Positions 5,659-12,195 of a stretch of 12,472 nt of DNA are shown here, piece by piece. This DNA comes from Baffinella frigidus (lineage: Eukaryota > Cryptophyceae > Cryptomonadales > Baffinellaceae). Under the pieces are notes generated by a model that was given only the letters and a program-made list of their open reading frames with translations, made no database searches and was not told where the DNA came from. Positions within the stretch are counted from its first letter, which is position 1. Each line of letters starts with the position of its first letter. The translations under genes were made by a program, and so were the position numbers. The stretch covers positions 693,023-705,494 of the forward strand of contig MU646405.1 of NCBI GenBank assembly GCA_026770585.1, given 5' to 3'.

Positions 5659-8600
5659 ATGGATTTCTCCGGGCTGAACAACAACCCCGAGGTCTTCGAC
5701 ACGAGCGCAAACCGCCGCGAGGACCCCGCGATCGAGGTGGGGTGCCCAACCGCGCGCAGCTGTGGCGTTTATGCACACGTGGAGGTGTGCGCCGCGCGAA
5801 ATTTGGGACCACGCTGCTGACCTTCCCACTTTCCCCGCGGCAGAATGACGACAGCGTGCGGGACCCGGTGGACACGCTTGAGGTGTTTGACCTCATCCGC
5901 GACATCAAGGACCCGGAGCACGAGGATCTCTCCCTGGAGGCGCTCAACGTCCTGCAGGTGCGCGCGCGCTGCTGCGCCTTGGCGGGTGCCCACTCGAATG
6001 AATCCTTCTCCTCGTTTTGGCTAGCCACGGTACTCAGCGCGGCTCAAGATATGTTGAATTGGAGCCAGCTGGGGGCCAGGGGGAGGGAGATTCCGCTCGC
6101 GATGGTGCAGCGCCTCTCTTGATGCTCGAGAGAAGATGTTGCGGACCTGCCACCAGATCTACGATGTGAAGTTTTGCGATCTTTTGGCTGAACCCCGTTT
6201 TGTACCTCGCAAGTTTCTTTCTCTCCCCAGTTGAATAAATCCTTCTCCCACACAGCTCGGGAACGTGACGGTGGACGAGGCGAAGAAGACCGTGCACGTG
6301 ATGTTCGTGCCGACCGTCCCGCACTGCTCCGCCTCAACCCTCATCGGCCTATCCATCCGGTAAGGGTGCACTCCCTAATTCCGGCGTCAACCTAATCTAA
6401 TCGCGGCGAGTATTTTCCGAAAATACGATTTCGGGGACCTCCGATCCGATTTGCAACGAAAATTACTACACGGACGAGACCATTTTTAAAAGCACAGACA
6501 CATTGTGTAGTAATTTTCGTTGAAAATACTTTTAAAATCGTACTTTCGGAAAATACTCGTCCGGATGAAATCCCGGCGTGCCGTAGCACCCTACCGTATT
6601 GCCTACCGTAGCACCCTGCGTCATGCCGAAATTAGGCGATGCCACACTGCTCCACCTCCAGCTCATCGGCTCTCCCTTCGGCAGAACTCCGGAAGTTCAG
6701 TAGGGGCGGCACCGAATGGAGAGACCGATGCGCGAATGCATCAAGACCCCAACGCAAACTCCCTAATTCCGAAAAAAAGTTGCAGGGTGAAGGTGATGCG
6801 GTCCCTGTTGGCGGGGTTCACGATCCACGTTGCCTAAATGGCAACACCAACCTAAGGCGTGTGTGGGTGAAAACGAAGAGGCGAATGCATCAAGCCCCCA
6901 TCGCCTCCCTCAGGCGTTGGGTCCCTAATCCTGAAAACGTTATATTTTCAAAATTCCCTAATTCCGAAAAACCGTTGCAGGGTGAAGCTGATGCGGTCCC
7001 TGCCGGCGGGTTTCAAGATCGACGTGGCCATCTATCCGGGCGCACACCTCCAGGAGGAGCAGGTCCGTCGCTACTGCAAACCGGGAGTCTCTTTTATATT
7101 TTAAATCGATTTAGAGCGTAGAAGGCCAATCGATTTAGAGCTTAAAAAGATATTTGTTTTTAATGAGCCAGCCTTGGGCGTCTGTTTTTGTGTTTTAAAT
7201 CGAATTAGGGGTTAGAAGGCAGCGTTTGGATGTATAACTGTTTTTAGTGAGCCAACCGACGCGGTTTGGGGTTCAAGATCGACGTGGCCATCTATCCGGG
7301 CGCGCACCTACAGGAGGAGCAGGTCCGTCGCTGCTGCAAACCGGGAGTCTTTTTTATGTTTTAAAATGATTTAGAGCTGAAAAGGCCGTTCGGGGATATA
7401 TTTGTTTTTAATGAGCCAGCCTCGGGCGTCTGTTTTTATGGTTTGAATCGAATTAGGGCTTAAAAGACAGCGTTTGGATGTTTAACTGTTTTCAATGAGC
7501 CAACCGACACGGTTTGGGTTTCCAAAGATAGGGAGTCGCGCCTGAAGTTGTGAGAATTGGAGCTTTCACGTGTGGATTTTCAATCGCTTTTTCAATGTAA
7601 CAGACAGCCAGTTTGCAGTACCAGGAGCCCCTTCGGATCCAGCGTGCCAATCAGAACACTACGGGGAACGTTCCTAACGTCCATTATTGAATTATTCCTC
7701 AGGAAACACGCCAAAAGTCAACAATTGTTTATCACGTTACCCCCGAATATCCGGGGAAGATGTGACTTGTAGCCTTTTGAGTGGTTCCCTGTGCCGTGCT
7801 CTCGCACACAGGCAGAACCCGCCCGCTAAGTCCTCCTGATCCACAGCCACCTCCGGGGGGGTGATAAGTTGCGGCCATCGTGGTATCACCACTCGGTGGG
7901 CTACGAGGGTTTCGTTGACCCCGGATTCCGGGGTGTTACGGGACCAATTTGCGTTAGAAAAATCGCTCAAGTTGACTGTCTACAGGTAAGTTGACTGCTG
8001 ATGAAAGGTTCGTAGTCCACCGTGTGGTTACAGGCAACTCGTTTATCCCCATGATTGCAGTCCAGGCCGGTTGTCAGACGCTAACCCTTCCGCCCACCCT
8101 TGCGTGAGTTTTGAGGGAAGGTTTATCCGGGGAAATCTATTTTTCTTTCATTTGATGGCAACGAAAATTACTACACAATTCGTTCTTATTAGTAATATAA
8201 AATAATCTGTGTAGTAATTTTGATTGCCATCAAATGAAAGAAAAATAGATTTCCCCGGATAAAGGTGGTCGGCGTCACCCTCCCTCAAAAACTCACGTTC
8301 CTTCCTGCTCTGACCCCGAGCTTTCCACGGTCGTGCCATGTGATCGATAAACCGTCCTTCCCCCCCAATCTCATCCGGTCGAGTATTTATGATAAATACT
8401 CACCGACAACGAAATTTACTACACATATACTTCAATAATTACTAGTATGATTCACTCGTGTAGTAAATTTCGTTGCCGTCTCATTCGTGTGTGTAGTAAC
8501 GTTCGTTGACGTGGAGGATTTATCATAAATACTCTTATCGTAAATACTCACCGCGATCAAATCGGGTAGGTCAACAAGCAGCTGGCGGACAAGGAGCGTG

Positions 8601-9656
8601 TTGCGGCGGCGCTGGTGCAAACCCTAAACCCTAAACCCTAAACCCTACACCCTAAACCCTACACCCTACACCCTAAACCCTAAACCCTAAACCCTAAACC
8701 ATACACCCTACACCCTGCACTCTCAAAGCGCTGGTGCGCCTCCACCCAATCTGGAAATCTCGATTTTCGTTATGACACAGGACTTGTCTTGTGTTGTTCG
8801 CGGACTCATGTTCTGTTCGCAGAAGCCCTTGCTAGCGGTGAGTCACGAGGATCGGCAAGCTAGGCCGTGGAAGTGTCCCAAGGTTTCTAAAGGGTTATTC
8901 GAAACCAAGGTGCTTTGCGCCGTGGGTACCAATGTGGGCCTGTTCCTAGGGAGTCTACCACCTCCAGTGGGACAGCCCCGCCGGCAGGCTCTTGAGCGCC
9001 CGCGTGACCGGTCACGCGGACGCCGAAGCCAACTGTCCGAGGTGACTGCCTTGTCATGTTCCGTCGAAGTCATGTGCTTTGCGCCGTGGGTACCAATCTG
9101 GGCCTGTTCCTAGGGAGTCTACCACCTCCAGTGGGACGGTGTGTGCCCCTTGTTTTCGAGGAAGCGCTACTCGCTTCGCGTGAGATGTCCTCACGTCTGT
9201 CCCTCAACGGTGGTGCTACATCGTAAACTTTCTCCCTCAACGGTCGTGCTATGCGAATCATAAACGGTGTTTCCCCCTGTTGAACCCTGACCCTGAACCT
9301 TGAACCCACTGCAGGAGAACGGCAGCCTGACAGGCGTGGTGCACAAGAGCCTGATCCCTAACGTGTTTCCCCCCTCTGCAGTCTTTACCTCTCGACCCAC
9401 CTCGCCCTCTGGCGTGTACAGGGGATCTCGCTCACACACCCTACCGTAGGGCCCTAGGACCTGCCTAGGACCTCTTGGCGGTCAATTTCGACCGCCTCGC
9501 AACTGAAGGGATGCGAATCGTAAACGGTGTTTCCCCCTGGTAAACCCTAACCCCTAAACCTTCAACCCTCCGCAGGAGAACGCGAGCCTGACAGACGTGG
9601 TGCACAAGAGCCTGTCGGCTGGCAACCGGACTGGGAACGCCCCCGCTGCCGTCTGA
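5659..9656 (+). CDS. CIAO2B: CIAO2B/MIP18 (FAM96B) cytosolic iron-sulfur assembly targeting factor, six exons
   Basis: CIAO2B works with CIAO1 and MMS19 to deliver Fe-S clusters to cytosolic and nuclear apoproteins. Exons: 5659-5736, 5844-5957, 6256-6359, 6981-7062, 8580-8624 and 9576-9656; 167 codons, against 163 in the human protein. The ATG has A at -3 and G at +4. Junctions are GT-AG with phases 0,0,2,0,0. Exon 2 encodes the DUF59/MIP18 start (DTLEVFDLIRDIKDPEHEDL), exon 3 VPTVPHCSASTLIGLSI with the conserved cysteine at about residue 88, exon 4 VKLMRSLPAGFKIDVAIYPG, exon 5 VNKQLADKERVAAAL, exon 6 ENASLTDVVHKSLSAGN and TGA. The exon 6 choice is by similarity to the family C-terminus; a second candidate lies at 9315-9449. 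Introns are 107, 298, 621, 1517 and 951 bases. Introns 3-5 carry exon copies, foldback elements and telomere-like repeats. The joined frame is intact, so the gene is probably functional. Confidence 0.93.
5737..6255 (+). other. CIAO2B introns 1 and 2 (with exon 2 between, 5844-5957)
   Basis: Intron 1 (5737-5843) starts GTGGGG and ends in a pyrimidine tract TTCCCCGCGGCAG. Intron 2 (5958-6255) starts GTGCGC and ends CTTCTCCCACACAG. Intron 2 repeats AATRAATCCTTCTCC near 5998 and 6233, and holds an earlier CTCTCCCCAG near 6230 that could be an alternative acceptor. No heptamer array or foldback is seen in either, unlike introns 3-5. Confidence 0.7.
6406..6553. mobile_element. Foldback element A with ACGAAAATTACTACAC core, CIAO2B intron 3
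   Basis: Outer arms GAGTATTTTCCGAAAATACG and the near reverse complement of it at about 6533-6552 enclose inner arms CAACGAAAATTACTACAC (6461-6478) and GTGTAGTAATTTTCGTTG (about 6506-6523). The whole could form a long hairpin. It has no coding capacity. The inner arm is shared with elements B and C in intron 4. It sits between exon 3 and its decayed copy. Confidence 0.75.
6642..6676 (+). pseudogene. Decayed copy of CIAO2B exon 3 (PHCS region)
   Basis: CCACACTGCTCCACCTCCAG and CTCATCGGCTCTCCC match the exon 3 segment coding PHCSASTLIGLS with substitutions and a small length change that shifts the frame. With the exon 4 copy at 6786 and the shared intervening sequence GCGAATGCATCAAG...CCCTAATTCCGAAAAA, it indicates duplication of an exon 3-intron-exon 4 segment. 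Confidence 0.7.
6786..6837 (+). pseudogene. Decayed copy of CIAO2B exon 4, with acceptor
   Basis: After GTTGCAG it encodes VKVMRSLLAGFTIHVA and then TAA; the intact exon 4 reads VKLMRSLPAGFKIDVA. Replacements (L to V, P to L, K to T, D to H) and the stop mark it as dead. Its acceptor (CCGAAAAAAAGTTGCAG) is close to that of the real exon 4 (CCGAAAAACCGTTGCAG) and could compete for splicing. Confidence 0.85.
7012..7521. repeat. 260-bp tandem duplication of the exon 4 3' part and following AT-rich intron
   Basis: Unit 1 (7012-7271) and unit 2 (7272 to about 7521) share TTCAAGATCGACGTGGCC, the donor region CAGGAGGAGCAGGTCCGTCG, TTTTTAATGAGCCAGCC, AGCGTTTGGATGT and CAACCGAC. Small indels separate them. 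Unit 2 begins inside the exon, so its copy has no acceptor. Confidence 0.88.
7272..7322 (+). pseudogene. 5'-truncated copy of CIAO2B exon 4, intact in frame
   Basis: Seventeen codons (FKIDVAIYPGAHLQEEQ) followed by the same GTCCGT donor as the intact exon. It differs only by synonymous changes in the coding part (GCA/GCG, CTC/CTA). The first ten codons and the acceptor are missing (preceded by CGGTTTGGGG), so inclusion would need a cryptic acceptor. Confidence 0.85.
7522..7888 (+). other. CIAO2B intron 4, unique part
   Basis: I see no exon, RNA gene or repeat family member here. The open frame at 7557-7772 has no recognisable features. Confidence 0.5.
7889..8027. mobile_element. MITE-like inverted-repeat element 4, probable CCACACAGCGG family member
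   Basis: The left end CCACTCGGTGGGCTACGAGG and the right end, read as reverse complement, CCACACGGTGGACTACGAAC match each other and the ends of elements 1-3 with a few mismatches. About 139 bp long, in CIAO2B intron 4. The conserved internal CTACCGTAGGG motif was not seen, so assignment is less sure than for the others. Confidence 0.5.
8103..8297. mobile_element. Foldback element B: near-perfect 56-bp hairpin arms, CIAO2B intron 4
   Basis: Arms 8122-8177 and 8208-8263 are reverse complements with about one mismatch, around a 30-base AT-rich loop. They start TTTATCCGGGGAAATC and end in the core ACGAAAATTACTACACA. Outside, a further imperfect pair CGTGAGTTTTGAGGGA (8103) and TCCCTCAAAAACTCACG (8281) extends the structure. 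The transcript could form a very stable double-stranded stem. No coding capacity. Confidence 0.82.
8380..8556. mobile_element. Foldback element C with AACGAAATTTACTACAC core, CIAO2B intron 4
   Basis: It begins with the palindrome GAGTATTTATGATAAATACTC, carries inner arms CAACGAAATTTACTACAC and GTGTAGTAAATTTCGTTG (about 8409-8476), a further GTGTAGTAACGTTCGTTG, then TTTATCATAAATACTC and TATCGTAAATACTCACCG. The extra half-site suggests a nested or rearranged element. It ends about 25 bases before exon 5. Confidence 0.72.
8628..8720 (+). repeat. CCCTAAA telomere-like array at the start of CIAO2B intron 5
   Basis: The intron 5 donor is GTGCAAACCCTAAACCC, so the heptamers begin three bases inside the intron and continue as CCCTAAA/CCCTACA for about twelve units. 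The C-rich strand is again the sense strand, here on plus because this gene is on plus. Confidence 0.92.
8910..9140. repeat. Direct repeat pair (about 64 bp, offset 164) in CIAO2B intron 5
   Basis: GTGCTTTGCGCCGTGGGTAC to CCAGTGGGAC occurs at 8910 and 9074 with one difference. Between the copies is a perfect 20-bp palindrome (CCGCGTGACCGGTCACGCGG, 9000-9019). The open frames here run over intron sequence and match nothing known. Confidence 0.8.
9315..9449 (+). CDS. Alternative or relic last exon of CIAO2B (exon 6 copy A)
   Basis: After CCCACTGCAG it encodes ENGSLTGVVHKSL, then IPNVFPPSAVFTSRPTS and on to TAG at 9447. The first 13 codons match exon 6 at 9576 (ENASLTDVVHKSL). The shared block, including upstream ATGCGAATC..TAAACGGTGTTTCCCCCTG, repeats at an offset of 260-261. 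It has an intact acceptor and comes first in the transcript, so it may be used to make an alternative C-terminus about 18 residues longer. Its tail is not family-like, which is why copy B is preferred. Confidence 0.6.
   Translation, partial: ENGSLTGVVHKSLIPNVFPPSAVFTSRPTSPSGVYRGSRSHTLP
9439..9469. repeat. Copy of the CCTAGGACCTGCCTAGG repeat near CIAO2B exon 6
   Basis: Matches the 32-bp inverted repeat at 11531-11562 with one internal difference (CTACCGTAG versus CTACGGTAG) and is inverted relative to 10105-10136. It includes the stop codon of exon 6 copy A, so that tail may come from the inserted repeat. Confidence 0.8.
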
Positions 9657-9885
9657 GAGAGAGAGGGGGGGGGGGGAGAGAGAGAGGGTTAGAGGGAGAG
9701 GGTGAGAGAGGGGGGGGGAGAGAGAGAGAGAGAGGGGGAGAGAGAGATGGAGAGATGGAGAGAGAGGGAGAGAGGGAGAGAGAGAGAGAGAGAGCGGGAG
9801 AGGGAGACAGAGAGGGAGAGAGAGGGAGAGAGAGGGAGGGAGAGAGAGAGGGAGAGAGACAGGGAGGGAGAGAGAGAGACAGTGC
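9657..9885 (+). repeat. GA/G-rich polypurine tract starting at the CIAO2B stop codon
   Basis: About 230 bases of GAGAGAGGG-type repeat begin directly at the TGA, so the 3'UTR would start in it. Long open frames on both strands (REREGERE and SLSLPLSLSL) are low-complexity artefacts. No clear polyadenylation signal was seen after it. Confidence 0.9.
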
Positions 9886-10271
9886 GGCTCATCTCCCATT
9901 TCCCATCTCTGAGTTTGGAGTCCCGTACTTTATTCCAACGAGGGAGGGGATTCCTCTTGAGGCGGTTGCCCCCGAAATAGGCTCACGCCTAATGTCTACA
10001 TAAATGACTTCTTCTCCGCCCGAGGCGGGCCCATCTGGGACTCCGTCCTCACCCAGAGATCCTATCCCTTACGGGCCCATAGGGTGAATATTCACCCTAA
10101 CTCGCCCTAGGCAGGTCCTAGGGCCCTACCGTAGGGCGTATGCGCCTACTGGGCACTTGCGGGATATCAGCAGCAGCGGGGGTCCTAGGGCACAGCTCTG
10201 GTTACATGTACGTGCCATCAGTAAAAAGAGGCTCTCACGAAAGATGTCGCTTTACAAAACGCCACGCCTAC

Positions 10272-10306
10272 GGAGAAACGCTACAGAGAGGGGTGGTGCA
10301 CAAGAA
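10272..10306 (+). pseudogene. Possible relic of CIAO2B exon 6
   Basis: GGAGAAACGCTACAGAGAGG followed by GGTGGTGCACAAGAA resembles the exon 6 start GGAGAACGCGAGCCTGACAG and ACGTGGTGCACAAGA. The GGTGCACAAGA core is identical; the rest is loose with an insertion. It would be a third, badly decayed copy. Confidence 0.4.
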
Positions 10307-11036
10307 TGATATCGCTTTACAAAACGACACGCCTACAGGGGTGCCTCGCTCATTAGAAACCGCCCCCCCCTAGGACCCTACAATAGGCCTATGGCTAGGA
10401 CCCTATGGTGGTCCTAGGGGGGAGAAAAGCTACATGTAGTGTGAAGCTTGGACCAGCGGGCGTTGCTTGATGGTTTGCGGGTGCGCTCACCTCCACTTAG
10501 TGCGGTAAGTGGACCGTACTACTACGCGGGAGAGCTACATGTCATTTTACGCCCTGCGTCTTTCTATCATTTTCTCTTGAAATCGGCAAAAGTTGCCGGA
10601 AATGCCCACGAATAATTGACTTTGACCCTGCTGGTAACCGCAGGATATGCTTTCCGGTTGCCTAGATAAGACATGTACCCCTCCCCCGTAGTAAGTGGAC
10701 AACTCTGAGGGCATGCTTCCTCCGCCTCGCTTCCCTGGCGACGCTGTTGCATGTGTCAACTTTCGTGTCCACTTTCTCGTGTCTGCTTTCACGCGCGGGG
10801 AAACTGCTCGCACCAGAGACGTCTCTCCGTGCGGTGTGCTTGCTAACATCGTGCACGCCTACCACCACGATCACACGCATGAAAAAATCCGTGTAGCAGG
10901 GGGGCGCCGCGTGGTTCTCTTAAACTTTGTTACATTTATTGCACGAGCGTTTCGCGCTCACTTGGAGCGCTTACACACGAGACACGTCTTGTCTCGTCGG
11001 GGGTCTACGTAGGTTCATCAAACCCACCTCTGGACC

Positions 11037-11303
11037 TCAGGCGGGCCTGTCCACCCCTAGAAGACTCGATGAGTCCTCAATGGCGATCCCAATGGCCGTG
11101 GTCCCAAAGGTCACAGGCGTGTTCCCAGACAAGCTCTCGAGAGAGACCTCACCCAGCCGCGTGAAATACTGCGGGGAACTTCGACGGTCACAGCCGCGTG
11201 ACTTGCAGCAGCGTTCGACCCTCCCCATCCTGCCAGGGGGGGGGGGGGGGGTAAATTCTGGGCCCGTGGGACAGTGCGCTAGGACGGTGGCTTTCTCTAA
11301 CAC
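11037..11303 (-). other. Open frame of uncertain status
   Basis: Eighty-eight codons on the minus strand. The part SPQYFTRLGEVSLESLSGN followed by TPVTFGTTAIGIAIEDSS has coding-like composition, and GTTAIGI faintly recalls proteasome alpha subunits (GSTAIGI). The front half crosses the G-homopolymer (PPPPP) and is not convincing. I do not assign a function; it may be an exon relic. Confidence 0.2.
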
Positions 11304-11610
11304 AAGATAGACGGTTCCAGTCCACTTTTTGTCGCTCTCAGGAAGCCAGCAAAGTGTAGTTAGGTTTCCTAATTAAACTGTACTGAGGTTTCCTAATTAA
11401 TTCATAGGACCATTTGGCTTATCTTCATCGGCGTTCTCTCCCTCCAGGTTCTTCTTTCGCTCTCAGAAAGCCAGTGGCATCTTACAAGGGTTCGCCGTCT
11501 GTATCCCTCAAGTGACTGTTGGCTCTTACTCCCTACGGTAGGGCCCTAGGACCTGCCTAGGGATTCGGACAGGCGAATATTCGCCCGTCCGTCACTTACG
11601 GGATGGGGGG

Positions 11611-11995
11611 TGTCTCAGCGCGTTTGACCCCCCCTTTTGCCGGCGGGAGCAGGCCGCTCATGTCTTAGGCTCTCGAGTTTGAGTCTGTTGATCCCGACCC
11701 TGGATGGACCCCAGAGGATGAGAGGTTCGCACTGCTCGCAGCTGTAAGCAATGCATTCACTGGAAAGCACGGGGCACCAGCGGCCCGAAAACGCTGCCTT
11801 GTGTGGGGCTCGTGATGGTTGTAGCTCTACACTTTCATCGGGAGTTCCACGATCGCAGGATAATTAGCATGCAGTGTTCGACTAGGGCAAGCTCAAGGGA
11901 TCCTACGAACCCCACGGTCCTGGGAGCCCCAGGGCCTGCCGTAGTCCAATACCACATGCTCACTACTCTGATTTCGAGGAGTTTCCGGACGAGCT
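11611..11995. other. Intergenic stretch with one weak open segment
   Basis: A plus-strand frame at 11669-11815 reads ALEFESVDPDPGWTPEDERF then ALLAAVSNAFTGKHGAP to a stop. It lacks an ATG near its start, and I do not recognise it. The frame at 11803-12003 shows nothing. No RNA gene is evident. Confidence 0.4.
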
Positions 11996-12122
11996 TGGTC
12001 TAGCTCTGCCGGAGTAAGACTGGGCTCGTCATAAAAGAAATTGAGGGCAGAACCCCCAATACAAAAGGACAACTAAACATATTTATGGCGAGCCCATAAA
12101 TGTGTTTTACTCTGGCAGCTAG
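11996..12122. repeat. Short inverted-repeat element next to the right-hand exon
   Basis: The left end CTAGCTCTGCCGGAGTAA with TGGGCTCG pairs with the right end (reverse complement CTAGCTGCCAGAGTAAAA, TGGGCTCGCC) with small gaps. About 125 bp and AT-rich inside. It looks like another small foldback, of a different family, in what would be the intron of the minus-strand gene at 12139-12190. Confidence 0.55.
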
Positions 12123-12138
12123 TTGGAGGGTGGGAGAC

Positions 12139-12190
12139 CTTATCACGGTAGACCTTCTTGGCATACACCTCGCAGATCTGCCGATCGTCT
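12139..12190 (-). CDS. Probable internal exon of an unrecognised minus-strand gene
   Basis: On the minus strand a telomere-like C-rich stretch ends in CCCCCCACCAG and is followed by 52 bases closing at AAG/GTCTCC. Read with one base completing a codon from the previous exon it gives DDRQICEVYAKKVYRDK, a plausible hydrophilic coding segment. A second frame is also open (TIGRSARCMPRR...), so the frame is inferred from composition. The layout matches the two identified genes: a C-strand-sense heptamer intron directly before an exon. I do not recognise the protein. Neighbouring exons were not found leftward within 11.6-12.1 kb; upstream exons would lie past the right edge. Confidence 0.42.
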
Positions 12191-12195
12191 CTGGT

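Larger units (their letters stand above)
10060..11610. mobile_element. Possible inverted-repeat-bounded element, about 1.5 kb
   Basis: A 32-bp perfect inverted repeat (10105-10136 and 11531-11562, CCCTAGGCAGGTCCTAGGGC...) extends outward with weaker similarity, including GAATATTC palindromes and ATCCCTTACGGG / ATCCCGTAAGTG. The interior has a direct repeat ATRTCGCTTTACAAAACG (10243 and 10309), GGTTTCCTAATTAA twice near 11365 and 11388, GCTCTCAGRAAGCCAG twice (11333, 11460) and a 16-G run at 11236-11251. No transposase is recognisable, so it would be non-autonomous. The same motif at 9439 means simple dispersal of a short repeat is an alternative. Confidence 0.45.

Noticed and set aside
5403-6122. 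239-codon plus-strand frame as a single-exon gene
   Set aside because: It reads through introns 1 and 2; only 5844-5957 within it is in the CIAO2B frame, and joining the exons recovers the full family protein.
8628-8720. Head-to-head telomere fusion site with the left arrays
   Set aside because: The arrays of opposite orientation are kilobases apart, each within an intron, with intact genes between them.
9465-9980. Ser-Leu-Pro and Arg-Glu repeat proteins
   Set aside because: Low-complexity translation of the GA tract on both strands.
11037-11303. Proteasome alpha-subunit exon
   Set aside because: Only a short GTTAIGI resemblance; no splice context or further family motifs, so not called.
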